Shown in pieces: positions 50,880-61,663 of a stretch of 64,000 bases of DNA. Made by a program: the position numbers and the translations under genes. The notes beneath the pieces are model-generated. The model made no database searches and was not told the DNA's origin. It worked only from the letters and a program-made list of their open reading frames with translations. Position 1 is the stretch's first letter, and each line of letters starts with the position of its first letter. Location: positions 124,001-188,000 of the forward strand of contig SIBR01000003.1 of assembly GCA_009695065.1 (NCBI GenBank), given 5' to 3'. Origin of the DNA: Opitutus sp. Its GTDB lineage: Bacteria > Verrucomicrobiota > Verrucomicrobiae > Opitutales > Opitutaceae.

Positions 50880-52565
50880 TCAGCGCTTCGGTTCGGACCG
50901 AAAACCCTTCGCGGTCGCCGCCCATTTCGCCAGGGTGAGGCGGTGGATTTTCGCGTTGTGACGCACGTCTACCGGGAAACGGGGATGAAAGTAGAAAATT
51001 TTGATCGCCTGCGTGTGCGGGTGGCGTACTGCCAGTTCGCGCAGTTCACGGGCGAAGGCGCGGGCGGCCCGGGAGTCGCGCACCTTCGCCTCGACCACGA
51101 TCGCCGGCCGCTGGGCAGGACGTTCGTCGAGGCCGATGAGGGCGCAGCGCCCGATGCGGGGATGCAGGCGAAATACCTGTTCGCAGGGCTCGGTGTGCAA
51201 CACGCCGCCGGGCGTTTCCACGCGCTCGGCCTTGCGCCCGCAGAACCAGAGCCGGCCGGCGGCGTCGAGGTAGCCGCAATCTCCCATCCGATGCCAGACC
51301 GGTGCCGGGGCGCCGCCGGCCGGCTGGTCCGGGGGCAGGGGTGACGGATCGGAAATCTTGGCGAGCGCGGTCGCCTCGGTCTGGGCGTCGTAGACTTTCG
51401 TGACGACCGGCCCGCGCACGATGATTTCGCCGATCTCGCCGGCCGGAAGTTCGCGCGTCTCGGCGAGCGTGCGGATGGGTTCGTCGCGAATCGCCACGAC
51501 TCGGACTTCGATCTCCTTCACCGGTTGGCCGACGCACGCGCCCCGCGTGGACGTGACGTCGATTTCGTCCGCCGCCACGCTCGCGACGGGCAGCGCTTCG
51601 GTGGCCCCGTAAGGACTGTGCAGCCGGCCGCCGGGCAGAAACACCCGCGATTGTTTCCAGAGCGAGGCCGGCACGGGCGCACCGGCGCAGAGCACGCGGC
51701 GCAGGGTGGGGAGCGTCAGGCCGTGGGCGACGCAGTGTTCGCCGATCTTGCGCCAGAGAGTGGGCGAACCGAACGAGTTCGTCACGCGTTCCTGCTGGAT
51801 CGCCTGGACGACTTTCGCCGGATCGATCGTGGCGGGCCGGCGCGGGTCGATCTCGGGCACGATCGTGGTCATCCCCAGGGCGGGATTGAAGAGCGCGAAA
51901 ATCGGCAGCAAGGGCAGATCGACCTCGCCCGGCTCGATCGTGTAGGTCTCGCGGATGAGCCGCACCTGCGCGTCGAACATGCCGTGCTCGTAGCAGACGC
52001 CCTTGGGTGCGCCGGTGGAGCCGGAGGTGAAAAGTACCGCGGCGGCATCGTCCGCGCGGTTCGCGGCGATTTCGAGGCCGGGCGCTGCAACGATGCCGCC
52101 CCGGATCAGGCGGGCCGTCAGGGAAGCGCTCGCCGGCACGCGAACATCGACCGAGCGAAACGCTCCGCGAAACAGGCGGCTCACGAGCCGCGCCACCGGA
52201 ATACCCACCAACGCGCGCGGCCTAGAGCGGCGCACGCATTGGAGAAAATTTCCCAGCCCCATGCCCGGATCGATGATCACGGGCACGGCCCCGATCCGGA
52301 AGAGCGCAAAGGCGGCGGCGATGAGCGGCAGCCCCTGGCGCACCATGACGAGCGCGCGATCGCCGCGCTTGATCCCGGCGGCCGTCAGCCGTGCGCTCCA
52401 CGCGGCGACCTCCGCGTCGAGTTCGGCGAAGGTCAGCGCGAGGTAGTCGATCTCCCCGCCACGGGTCCGGCCGCGGGGAACCTTGAGCGCCAGGCCGGTC
52501 GGTTGCGCCGCGGCCATGAGCGAGAGATGGCGCGCGATATTGGCATTGGCGGGAGGCGTTGGCAC
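50880..52565 (-). CDS. oleC: AMP-dependent synthetase, OleC-like (beta-lactone synthetase)
   Basis: 561 residues. ANL superfamily: TFAELDAEVAAWSARL, A3 P-loop VLFTSGSTGAPKGVCYEHGMFDAQV, A5-like LHSPYGATEALPV, GDCGYLDAAGRLWFCGRKAERV. The phrase VPVIIDPGMGLGNFLQCVRRSRPRALVGIP and the C-terminal FPVDVRHNAKIHRLTLAKWA match OleC, which forms cis-beta-lactones from beta-hydroxy acids. Decarboxylation to an alkene needs OleB, not present in the window. Pairing with oleD supports the call. Confidence 0.86.
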   Translation of the reverse strand: MPTPPANANIARHLSLMAAAQPTGLALKVPRGRTRGGEIDYLALTFAELDAEVAAWSARLTAAGIKRGDRALVMVRQGLPLIAAAFALFRIGAVPVIIDPGMGLGNFLQCVRRSRPRALVGIPVARLVSRLFRGAFRSVDVRVPASASLTARLIRGGIVAAPGLEIAANRADDAAAVLFTSGSTGAPKGVCYEHGMFDAQVRLIRETYTIEPGEVDLPLLPIFALFNPALGMTTIVPEIDPRRPATIDPAKVVQAIQQERVTNSFGSPTLWRKIGEHCVAHGLTLPTLRRVLCAGAPVPASLWKQSRVFLPGGRLHSPYGATEALPVASVAADEIDVTSTRGACVGQPVKEIEVRVVAIRDEPIRTLAETRELPAGEIGEIIVRGPVVTKVYDAQTEATALAKISDPSPLPPDQPAGGAPAPVWHRMGDCGYLDAAGRLWFCGRKAERVETPGGVLHTEPCEQVFRLHPRIGRCALIGLDERPAQRPAIVVEAKVRDSRAARAFARELRELAVRHPHTQAIKIFYFHPRFPVDVRHNAKIHRLTLAKWAATAKGFRSEPKR

Positions 52566-52604
52566 GGGTCGCCCCGAGCCTCGCGTGTAATCGCCGGCCG
52601 GCGC

Positions 52605-52627
52605 AAAGAAAAACCCGCTTCCGCGGG
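52605..52627 (-). terminator. Rho-independent terminator after the small lipoprotein gene
   Basis: On the minus strand CCCGC (52627-52623), loop GGAA, GCGGG (52618-52614) is followed by TTTTTCTTT. Lies 34 bases after the stop at 52662 and before oleC, so oleC has its own promoter. Confidence 0.72.
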
Positions 52628-52661
52628 CAACGATCCGCGGGCCGACGGGCCCGATCGCCGC

Positions 52662-52958
52662 TCAATAATCGTGCAACGTGATCAAGCCCCAGAAGAGCGA
52701 GACCCTGTTGCCCGACGGCGTGCCGTTGCCGATCATCTTCGACGTGTCGACGTTCAGCGTCGTGGGCGGCGGCGGTTGGAACGACTGGGTTGCCACCGCG
52801 ACCGCCCCGCCCAGCACCGAGGTCTCTTTGCCGCCGCTGGCCGTGGTGTGCGTGGCGCAACCGCCCAGGCTCGAAAAGATCGCGGCGGAAAAAAGTAAAA
52901 CGGCGCGCCGGCGTCGCTTACCGTAGGCGCGTTCGCGCGGGACAGCTTCGGTTCTCAT
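52662..52958 (-). CDS. Small putative lipoprotein, unknown function
   Basis: 98 residues. Arg-rich N-terminus (GKRRRRAVLLFSAAIFSSLGGC) is a lipoprotein signal with lipobox SLGGC; the mature part starts CATHTTASGGKETSVLGGAV and ends RVSLFWGLITLHDY with a Pro-rich centre (QSFQPPPPTTLN). No recognised domain. ATG 52958 gives the signal peptide; an upstream in-frame ATG at 53000 adds 14 residues. Own terminator downstream. Family unknown to me. Confidence 0.68.
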   Translation of the reverse strand: MRTEAVPRERAYGKRRRRAVLLFSAAIFSSLGGCATHTTASGGKETSVLGGAVAVATQSFQPPPPTTLNVDTSKMIGNGTPSGNRVSLFWGLITLHDY

Positions 52959-53037
52959 GGGGTGGGTGGCAAAGCTGGGCCGGGCATCGGGGTTTCGCAA
53001 GCGCGGCGTGTCCAGCCGTCGCGCCGGCGCGATGCCG

Positions 53038-54216
53038 TCAAGTTCCCCTCAGCGAGGGTTCGTTGCGCAGCAACTCCGCCTGCCACGGCAGCAGGATCTC
53101 ATCGAGTTTTTGCGGCGAGCGCACGATCAAGGCGAGCTGCGCCCGGTTCGCGATCAACGTGGCCTCGATGTTGAGCTTCTTGGCCACGCGGTCGCGATCC
53201 GCCCGCACGCGGTCCTGCAGTTCGATCTCGGCCTGCGTCAGTGAAACGTGATTCGGATCCCGCCCGGGTCGCCGGGGCAGCGTTTTCGGATCGCGCGCGA
53301 AGCCCGCGCGCACGGCGGCGGCGAGCGACGGCAAGATCCGGTCGTGACGTTTGCCCAGATGCACGGTGGCGAGCAGGGTCGCTTCGGCTTCGCCGGCTTC
53401 GGCGCCCTCGGCGATTTTGAGTAGCAGGGTGTTGCCGCAGACCTTGAAGGGCGGGGTGTCGAGCCTTTCGGCCTGCGCTTCGCGCCAGTGCCAGATGGCA
53501 TGCAACACGCCGAGCCCGGGTCCGCGGAGACGTTCGCTCCGGCCGATGCGCCAGTCGTTGTCCGTCGCGGGGGCGAAGCCTCCAAAGCCGGACTCGATCT
53601 GGGCGCGGCATTGCTGCTCGAGCCAGTCGACGCGCTTCAGCTTCACCAGCTCGCGCATCAGGATGTCGCGCAACGCGGGCAGGTGCCAGACATCGAGCGC
53701 CGCGTAGTCGAGCAGCTTGGGCGTGATCGGGCGCTTCGACCAGTTGGCCTTCTGGCCGTCCTTGTCGAGCGCCACGCCGAAATGGTCGGCCAGCAGTCCC
53801 GCGAGTCCGACGCGCGACCGGCCGAGGAGCTGGGCGGCGAGCATCGTGTCGAAGAGGCTCTTCGGGCGAAACCGGCAGTGGTCGTGCAACAGCCGCAGGT
53901 CGAAGTCGCTGCCGTGCATCACCAGATGCTTCGTCGCGAGCGCCTTCCACAGCGGTTCGAGTTTCAGGCCGGAGGCGAGCACGTCGACCAGGAAGACATC
54001 GCCGTTCACCAGAAACTGGAGGAGGCAGACGCGCGTCCCGTAATGGTACATGTTGTCGGCCTCGGTATCGAGAGCGACTTCCTCCACGCGTTCCAGCGCA
54101 TGCAACAGCGGGTCGAGCGAGCCGGGCTGGTCGAGAAGCTGGAAGGAGGGCGGTCGGGTGGTCACTTTTACGCCGAGCAAACGGCGGAGCTGCGGCGGAA
54201 TAAAACGCGAAATCAT
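53038..54216 (-). CDS. rnd: Ribonuclease D-like 3'-5' exonuclease
   Basis: 392 residues. DEDDy exonuclease: VALDTEADNMYHY (ExoI, D and E), HGSDFDLRLLHDH (ExoII, D), DYAALDVWHLPALRDIL (ExoIII, Y and D). Followed by one HRDC domain (GPGLGVLHAIWHWREAQAERLDTPPFKVCGNTLLLKIAE) and a longer C-terminal region. Trims tRNA and other RNA 3' ends. The ATG at 54216 overlaps the stop of the histone-deacetylase-like gene as ATGA, so the two are translationally coupled. Confidence 0.9.
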   Translation of the reverse strand: MISRFIPPQLRRLLGVKVTTRPPSFQLLDQPGSLDPLLHALERVEEVALDTEADNMYHYGTRVCLLQFLVNGDVFLVDVLASGLKLEPLWKALATKHLVMHGSDFDLRLLHDHCRFRPKSLFDTMLAAQLLGRSRVGLAGLLADHFGVALDKDGQKANWSKRPITPKLLDYAALDVWHLPALRDILMRELVKLKRVDWLEQQCRAQIESGFGGFAPATDNDWRIGRSERLRGPGLGVLHAIWHWREAQAERLDTPPFKVCGNTLLLKIAEGAEAGEAEATLLATVHLGKRHDRILPSLAAAVRAGFARDPKTLPRRPGRDPNHVSLTQAEIELQDRVRADRDRVAKKLNIEATLIANRAQLALIVRSPQKLDEILLPWQAELLRNEPSLRGT

Positions 54217-55094
54217 ACGGTCGGGAAGGGGGTTTCCCACGCCGCCAGGAAAGCTTCAATCAACAAAGGAAGCTCGTTGCTGTAACCGCCCTCGAGGATC
54301 GCCGCTGCGGGCAGCCGCGTTTCGCGCAGCCAGGTCCCCAGCGTGGCAAAATCCTCCCGCTCCAGCGTCATCATCGTGATAGGATCCCGGGCGTAGGCGT
54401 CGAAACCGGCCGAAACTAGGATGAGGTCCGGCTTGAACGCAACTACGGCGTCGAGCGAGGCCCGGAGTGCCGCCATATGGACGGTCCGGGGGGCATCCGG
54501 TGCGACGGGCCAGTTGCGCGTCCGGGGTCCGAGGTCGTGCGTCCCGCTGCCGGGATAACCCGGATGCTGGTGGACGGAGGCGAAGAAAACGTTTTCGCGC
54601 CCATGCAGGATTGCCTCGGTGCCGTTGCCGTGGTGCGCGTCGAAATCCCAGATGGCGACCCGCTTGGCGCCAAATCTCGCCTGGGCGGTGAGGGCGGCGA
54701 GGGCGATCTGGTTGAGGTAGCAAAATCCCATCGCGGTATCGGCCTTCGCATGATGCCCCGGCGGGCGCATGAGCGAAAACACCGGCGTGCCACGGGTGAT
54801 CGCATGATAGACCGCGGCCACCGCGCCCGCTACGGAACGCCGCGCGTGGTCACCGATGCCCGCAAAAAACGGGGTGTCGGGGTCGAAGTCGTACGGTTGC
54901 TCCAACCGACGCACGTGGGCCATCGTGTGCGCCTGCCGGAGCAGGGCGTCATCCCCCACGGTTTCGGGAACCCGCCAGGTCCAGCCGGGCTGACTGGCCT
55001 TGAGATGAGCCACGGTGCGGGTGATGCGCGCCGGTTGTTCGGGCCGGACCGCCGAGCCGTAGTCCACACAGCGGGGATCGTGGAGGATGAGCAT
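54213..55094 (-). CDS. Histone deacetylase family protein (acetoin utilisation/AcuC-like)
   Basis: 293 residues. Zinc-dependent deacetylase motifs: SLMRPPGHHAKADTAMGFCYLNQIALAA, VAIWDFDAHHGNGTEAIL (zinc Asp and His), FFASVHQHPGYPGSG, LILVSAGFDAYARDP (third zinc Asp) and ILEGGYS. Substrates of bacterial members vary (acetyl-lysine proteins, acetylpolyamines, acetoin-linked AcuC). It is translated together with rnd through a four-base overlap, an unusual pairing. A GC-rich hairpin lies just upstream. Confidence 0.9.
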   Translation of the reverse strand: MLILHDPRCVDYGSAVRPEQPARITRTVAHLKASQPGWTWRVPETVGDDALLRQAHTMAHVRRLEQPYDFDPDTPFFAGIGDHARRSVAGAVAAVYHAITRGTPVFSLMRPPGHHAKADTAMGFCYLNQIALAALTAQARFGAKRVAIWDFDAHHGNGTEAILHGRENVFFASVHQHPGYPGSGTHDLGPRTRNWPVAPDAPRTVHMAALRASLDAVVAFKPDLILVSAGFDAYARDPITMMTLEREDFATLGTWLRETRLPAAAILEGGYSNELPLLIEAFLAAWETPFPTV

Positions 55095-55481
55095 GAGGAA
55101 AAGGGGGTTTCGGCCGGGCTGAGTGGGGCTTTTCGCCCCTCAGCGGGCCCCGCCTTGCCGGATCAGGACCACGGCACCGGCGGCGAGCAACGGGGAGACG
55201 ATCTTTGAAATCGTCGCCCGCCCGCTGGGGTCGATCGCTACGCACATGCGATCACCCTGAGGGACGGCGCAAACCCCGTCGAGGCGATGTTCGCAGTTTC
55301 GTCGCTGGTGGGTGCGGTTCAGTTTTCCGATATGAATGAGTGCTTGCTGGCGGCCTCCCGATTGCCTTGGTGGTCGTCCAGCGCCGGGCGTCGAGCGGTG
55401 CAGCCGGCCGCTCCGTCGGCCTTTCACCCTTGGCTTGCCGCCTGTCCGGGAGCAACGTCGAGCCTTCTTTTTCCCGCCGCC
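55095..55481. other. 387-base divergent intergenic region
   Basis: Between the leftward deacetylase and the rightward GH88-like gene. It contains a GC-rich hairpin near its left end: CTGAGTGGGGC and GCCCCTCAG within 55119-55143. Short minus-strand frames exist (55140-55427) but their proteins look random apart from a hydrophobic tail; none is supported. Nothing else recognised. Confidence 0.4.
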
Positions 55482-56903
55482 ATGAAGATCAACGCCAGCC
55501 TGACGCCTCGGAAGTTACAGAAGAAAACCGCCCGCCTGTTCGAACTCGCCGGCCAGAAGATCCGCGCGATCGACGCTGCGTGGGATCCCGCGAAAGGCAC
55601 GCCGGTGTTCACCATCAAGGGGCGTTACACCTCCCGCGGCTGGACGGAGTGGACGCAGGGGTTTCAGTTCGGCATGGCGTTCCTGCACTTCGACGCCACG
55701 GGCGATACGGCGATGCTGAAACTCGGCCGCGAAAAGACCCTGAAGCTGATGGCTTCGCACGTCTCGCACGTCGGCGTGCACGACCACGGGTTCAATAATA
55801 TCTCCACCTACGGCAACCTGCGCCGGCTCATCCTCGAGGGGAAAATCCCCGCCGACCAGCGCGAGCTCGATTACACGGAAGTCGCCCTGAAGGTGTCCGG
55901 TGCGGTGCAGGCCGCGCGCCATGTCCGGACGGCGTACACTCAGCCCTGGTCGCCGCTGGCGGATGCGCTGGCGGGCACCGGCGTCGCCCCGGGCGGGTAC
56001 ATCTACTCCTTCAACGGCCCTCATTCTCTCTTCGCCGACACGATCCGTTCGCTGCGCTCGCTGTCGGTCGGCCACCAGCTCGGCCACGTGCTGATGGGCG
56101 AGGGCGACAAGCCCGTGAATCTCCTCCACCGCGCGATCGAGCACGCCGCGACGACTGCGCGCTTCAACGTGTTCTTCGGGCAGGGCCGCGACAGCTACGA
56201 CATGCGCGGCCGCGTGGCGCACGAATCGATTTTCAACCGCAACGACGGGCAGTTCCGCTGCCCGAGCTCCCAGCAGGGATATTCGCCGTTCACGACGTGG
56301 ACGCGCGGTGCTGCGTGGATCATCTGCGGTTATGCCGAGCAGCTCGAGTTTCTCGACACCGTGAAGGGTCCGGACCTCGACGCCGTGGGCGGCCGGGCCG
56401 CCGTGACCGATCTCTTTCTCGAAACCGCGTGTGCCGCGAGCGACTATTACATCGACGGCTACTCCGCCCGGAACGGCGTGCCGTATTGGGACAGCAATGC
56501 CGCCAACACGCACCGGCTCGGCGATTTCACGAAACGCGCGGCCGATCCGTTCAATTCCCACGAGCCGGTGGACAGCTCGGCCGCTGCGATCGCCGCGCAG
56601 GGACTCCTGCGGCTCGGCACCTATCTGACCGCGCGCGGCAAGACGGCGGCGGGCAGCCGCTATTTCCAAGCCGGCCTCACCATCGCCGAGACGCTCTTCG
56701 GCGAACCCTACCTGTCCACCGACAAAAAGCATCAGGGCCTCCTGCTGCACAGCGTGTATCACCGGCCCAACGGCTGGGACTACGTCCCCCCGGGGCGCCA
56801 GGTGCCGTGTGGCGAGGCGTGTATGTGGGGCGACTATCACGCGGTGGAGCTGGCGCTCCTGATCTCGCGGCTAGCACAGGGGAAATACTACACGTTCTTT
56901 TGA
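55482..56903 (+). CDS. Glycoside hydrolase family 88-like protein (unsaturated glucuronyl hydrolase)
   Basis: 473 residues, alpha/alpha barrel composition. HVGVHDHGFNNISTYGNL matches the HDxGF signature of GH88, and FTTWTRGAAWIICGYAEQLEFL the TRGxAW signature; DSNAANTHRLGDFTKRAADPFNSHEPVDSSAAAIAAQGLLRLG and the C-terminal CGEACMWGDYHAVELALLI complete the fold. Such enzymes remove unsaturated uronic acids released by polysaccharide lyases. No signal peptide from ATG 55482, so the substrate would be cytoplasmic oligosaccharide. No lyase gene is adjacent. Confidence 0.83.
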   Translation: MKINASLTPRKLQKKTARLFELAGQKIRAIDAAWDPAKGTPVFTIKGRYTSRGWTEWTQGFQFGMAFLHFDATGDTAMLKLGREKTLKLMASHVSHVGVHDHGFNNISTYGNLRRLILEGKIPADQRELDYTEVALKVSGAVQAARHVRTAYTQPWSPLADALAGTGVAPGGYIYSFNGPHSLFADTIRSLRSLSVGHQLGHVLMGEGDKPVNLLHRAIEHAATTARFNVFFGQGRDSYDMRGRVAHESIFNRNDGQFRCPSSQQGYSPFTTWTRGAAWIICGYAEQLEFLDTVKGPDLDAVGGRAAVTDLFLETACAASDYYIDGYSARNGVPYWDSNAANTHRLGDFTKRAADPFNSHEPVDSSAAAIAAQGLLRLGTYLTARGKTAAGSRYFQAGLTIAETLFGEPYLSTDKKHQGLLLHSVYHRPNGWDYVPPGRQVPCGEACMWGDYHAVELALLISRLAQGKYYTFF

Positions 56904-57019
56904 ACAGAGGAGGGCTTTGGGCGATTTTCCCCCTGCGCTGCCGTCGGAGTGGGGCGGCGCGGTTCACGCGTGGTTTTTGCGTGCCGCTCGCATTTTGGCC
57001 GAAGGGCGGTTGACTTGCC

Positions 57020-58132
<1,113 letters not shown>

Positions 58133-58139
58133 CGCCTTC

Positions 58140-59373
58140 ATGAAATTTTCCTTCGCCTTCCTGCTCGCCTTCGCCGCCACGCTGCTGCCGGCGCCGCGCG
58201 TCGGCGCGGTCGAGCTGCCGCCGCCCCCCGTGAAGCCGACGTGCACGGTGGAAACCGGCGACCTCGGCGGCACGATTTTCGGCCAGAAACCCGATCCGCG
58301 GAAAACCCGCCGCTACTTCATCGCCGCGGAACCGGCGATTTGGGATTTCGTCCCCGCCCCGCCGCGACGAGGTGTGCGGCCTGCCGCTGCCGCCCGCCGT
58401 CGTCTTCAATGCCACGGGTGAAAAGGTGCGTTACGTGCAGTATACCGACGACACTTTCCGCACCCGCGTGGCCGCGAACCCGACGCCGGGCATCCTCGGG
58501 CCCGTGCTGCGCGGCGTGGTGGGCGAGTATCTGGCGATCACGTTCCTCAACCGCGCCTCGCAGCCGCTGTCGATGCATCCGCACGGCGTGCACTACGACA
58601 AGGACAGCGAGGGCGCCTTCTATCAACCGGGTCCGGGCCGCGGCGCGGCGGTGGCGCCCGGGGCGCGTTTCACCTACGTCTGGCAGCTCGACGAAAACTC
58701 CGGTCCGCTGCCGGGCGAGCCGAGTTCCAAGGTCTGGCTCTATCACAGCCACGTGCGGGCCGATGCGGAGACGAATCTCGGACTCGTGGGCTGCCTCATC
58801 GTGACCGATCCCAAACGGGCGCGGCCCGACGGCACGCCGGCCGATGTCGATCGCGAATTCGCGACCTTGTTCATGATTTTCAACGAGAGCCTGGCCGAGG
58901 AGAACGCGGATGAGGACGAGGATCCCGTGCCCGCGGGCAGTCCGGCGGCGGGGATGAATTGGGCCTCCACCCGGCAACTGATCGAGGAAGGTTCGCGCTA
59001 TGCGATCAACGGCTTCGTCTTTGGCAACCTGCCGGCGCTGCAGGCGAATGCCGGCGAGCGCGTCCGCTGGTATCTGCTCGCACTCGGTTCGGAGCAGGAT
59101 TTTCACACCGCGCACTGGCACGGGCTGCGCGTCGTCGAGGAGGGCCGCCGGCGCACCGATGTGGTCGAACTGCTCCCGGCGACGATGAAGGTGGCCGATC
59201 TGGTCGCCGACAATCCGGGCAGCTGGCTTTTTCACTGCCATGTCGCAGAGCACATGCGCCAGGGCATGTTCGCGCGCTTCGTGATCCATCCGCGCGATGT
59301 CGTCGGCGTGGACCGGTCTCCGGCCGCCGCGTTTCTCGGCCTGCCGTCCCCGCTGCGCGCGGCGGCGCGTTGA
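58140..59373 (+). pseudogene. Multicopper oxidase (hephaestin-like), frameshifted near its N-terminus
   Basis: The first 74 codons (signal peptide FAFLLAFAATLLPAPRVGA, then KPTCTVETGDLGGTIFGQ and YFIAAEPAIWDFVPAP) lead into another frame at about 58355-58365, which continues DEVCGLPLPPAVVFNATG to a normal C-terminus at 59373. One extra C in CCCCGCCGCG explains the break. All copper ligands are present in the second part: MHPHGVHYDKDSEGAF, WLYHSHV, DFHTAHWHG and FHCHVAEHMRQGM. An intact protein would be a secreted oxidase, possibly of Cu(I) or Fe(II). Convergent with the CopA-like ATPase, a plausible copper-handling pair. Confidence 0.82.
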
Positions 59374-59406
59374 ACGGCGGACGAGAGGCTGAACCGGCTA
59401 TGGATT

Positions 59407-59442
59407 CCACCTGTTTAAGCCCCGACTGTCGGGCTCAGGCGG
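59407..59442. repeat. Second copy of the TTCCACC...GGCGGA palindromic element
   Basis: CCACCTG (59407-59413) pairs with CAGGCGG (59436-59442), six of seven positions Watson-Crick; inside, AGCCC (59418-59422) pairs with GGGCT (59431-59435) and GAC with GTC after one bulged C. Lies between convergent stops. The flanks match the element at 43695-43728. Confidence 0.65.
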
Positions 59443-59466
59443 AAGGCGATAACCCGCCTCATGCGC

Positions 59467-61578
59467 TCAAACCGCTACGCGGCGCAGGCGCAGCGCGTTC
59501 GAGATGACGGTGATCGAACTCAGGCTCATCGCGACGCCGGCCAGCATCGGATTCAGCAGCCAGCCGGTGAACGGATAGAGCAGGCCGGCGGCGACGGGAA
59601 TCCCCGCAAAATTATACGCGAACGCCCAGAACAGGTTCTGTTTGATGTTGCGGAGGGTCGCCCGGCTGAGCCGCACTGCGCGCACGAGGGCCGCGAGATC
59701 GCCCTGCACGAGGACGATGCCGGCGCTGGCAATCGCGACATCGGTGCCGGTGCCCATCGCGATGCCCACCTCCGCCGCGGCAAGGGCCGGGGCGTCGTTC
59801 AAGCCGTCGCCGGCAAAGACGACGCGAGCGCCTTTCGTCCGATACTCGCGCACGAGTTCCTGCTTCCGCGCCGGAGTGACGCCCGCGTGAAAGCTGTCGA
59901 GGTGCAGAGTATCCGCCACCGCCCGCGCGGATTCCTCTCGGTCGCCGGTCACCATGATGACGCGAAAGCCGAGATCCTGCAGCGCGCGTACGGCGGCGGG
60001 CGTGGTTGGCTTGATCGTGTCCGCCAGCGCGATTGTGCCGGCGCCGACGCCGTCGACCGTGACCGCCACAACGGTGGCGGTGGATGGCTCGCCGGTTGTG
60101 GACTCGGCCCGGCCGACTTTCACGAGCTGGCCGTCGATCCGGGCTTCCACGCCGACACCGGGGATCGCGGAGAATTGCTCCGCGCGTCCGAGGGGGAGAG
60201 TGCGCTCGTTGGCCGCCGCGACGAGGGCGCGGGCGAGGGGATGCTCGCTCGGCGCCTCGGCGCTGGCGGCCAAACGCAGCAAGGTCGATTCGTCGAAGCC
60301 GCCCGACGGCGCGAGGCGCACCACCCGCGGCGTGCCCGCCGTGAGCGTGCCCGTCTTGTCGATCAGCAGCGTGTTCGCGGCTGCGAGCCGTTCAAGCGCG
60401 GCCGCGTTCTTCACCAGCACGCCCACCTGCGCCCCGCGGCCGATGCCGGTGATGAGCGAGACCGGGGTGGCGAGGCCGAGCGCGCAGGGACAGGCGATGA
60501 TCAGGACCGCGACGGCGTTGAGCAGCGCGTGCGGGAGCGCGGGCGCGGGTCCGAGGAAAAACCAGCCCACGAACGTGAGCAACGCGATGCCGATGACGAC
60601 GGGCGTGAACCATTTCGACACGCGGTCCGCCAGGCGCGCGATGGGCGCCTCGCTGTTCTGGGCTTCCTCCACGAGGCGGACGATTTGGGCGAGCAGCGTT
60701 TCGCGGCCGACACGGTCGGCGCGGAACACAAACGAGCCGGTGGTGTTGAGCGTACCGGCACTGGCCCGGTCGCCCGCGCGCTTGGCGACAGGCCGCGGTT
60801 CGCCCGTGAGCATGGATTCGTCGATCTCGCTCGCGCCGTCGGTCAACACGCCGTCGACCGGGATGTGTTCGCCGGGCCGCACGCGCAGCCGGTCGCCCTT
60901 CTGCACGGCGTCGACCGGCACATCCGCTTCCTGCCCGTCGGCGCCGAGGCGATGGGCGATCTTGGGGGCGAGATCGAGCAGCGCGCGAATCGCCGCGTCT
61001 GTGCGCGCGTGGGCGCGTTGCTCCAGGATCTGGCCCAGCAGCACGACCGTCGTGATGAATGCCACGGCCTCGAAATAGAGCGGCACGCCGTGGGCCGTGC
61101 GCAGCGCGGGCGGAAACGAGTCCGCAAACAGCACGGCGGCGGCGCTGTAGAAATACGCCGCGCCGGTGCCGGTCACGATCAGCGTGAACATGTTGGTGTC
61201 CCATTCGCGCAGGGAGATCCACCAGCGGCGGTTCAGGGGCGCGCCGGCCCAGAAGAAAACGGGCGTCGTGAGGGCGAGCTGGAGCCACGCGAGGACGCGG
61301 GCGTCGAAGCGATGGAAGAAATGCGGCGCAATCATTTCCCCCATTGCGAGCACGATGACCGGCAGGCCGAGGATCAGCGCGACCCAGAACCGCGGGCGCA
61401 GGTAACGCTCGTGCGGCAGGCCCATGTAGACGATCTCGTTCCGCGCAGGGATTTCACCGGCTCCGCGCGCCGCACCGTGGGCGTGGTGGCCGTGCGCGTG
61501 CTGGCTCTGCTCCGCGGGGTCGTCGTGGCTGGGAGAGCCGCTGGGCTCTGGGGTCGGAGAGGAGTGTGAGTGTTTCAT
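59467..61578 (-). CDS. Copper-translocating P-type ATPase (CopA-like)
   Basis: 703 residues. A His-rich N-terminus ([17 protein letters not shown]) replaces the usual CxxC metal-binding domain. Membrane helices, ion motif CPC in [13 protein letters not shown], phosphorylation motif [19 protein letters not shown]-like [26 protein letters not shown] and the TGES-like phosphatase motif MLTGEPRP. Helix residues NLFWAFAYN and [15 protein letters not shown] match the Cu(+) group, so export of Cu(I) is most likely, although His-rich types can favour Cu(II) (CopB). Convergent with the multicopper oxidase. Confidence 0.92.
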   Translation of the reverse strand: MKHSHSSPTPEPSGSPSHDDPAEQSQHAHGHHAHGAARGAGEIPARNEIVYMGLPHERYLRPRFWVALILGLPVIVLAMGEMIAPHFFHRFDARVLAWLQLALTTPVFFWAGAPLNRRWWISLREWDTNMFTLIVTGTGAAYFYSAAAVLFADSFPPALRTAHGVPLYFEAVAFITTVVLLGQILEQRAHARTDAAIRALLDLAPKIAHRLGADGQEADVPVDAVQKGDRLRVRPGEHIPVDGVLTDGASEIDESMLTGEPRPVAKRAGDRASAGTLNTTGSFVFRADRVGRETLLAQIVRLVEEAQNSEAPIARLADRVSKWFTPVVIGIALLTFVGWFFLGPAPALPHALLNAVAVLIIACPCALGLATPVSLITGIGRGAQVGVLVKNAAALERLAAANTLLIDKTGTLTAGTPRVVRLAPSGGFDESTLLRLAASAEAPSEHPLARALVAAANERTLPLGRAEQFSAIPGVGVEARIDGQLVKVGRAESTTGEPSTATVVAVTVDGVGAGTIALADTIKPTTPAAVRALQDLGFRVIMVTGDREESARAVADTLHLDSFHAGVTPARKQELVREYRTKGARVVFAGDGLNDAPALAAAEVGIAMGTGTDVAIASAGIVLVQGDLAALVRAVRLSRATLRNIKQNLFWAFAYNFAGIPVAAGLLYPFTGWLLNPMLAGVAMSLSSITVISNALRLRRVAV

Positions 61579-61663
61579 CGCGGGAGGAGACGGAGCCGCC
61601 GGACCGAATCTTACGTGCGTTCCGATGCGAAAGCGAACGGCGGTCGTGTCGGCGCGCCCCGCG

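Noticed and set aside
55140..55427. Small minus-strand protein in the deacetylase-GH88 gap
   Set aside because: Composition is Arg/Gly-rich with only a short hydrophobic tail, no start signal and no recognisable motif.
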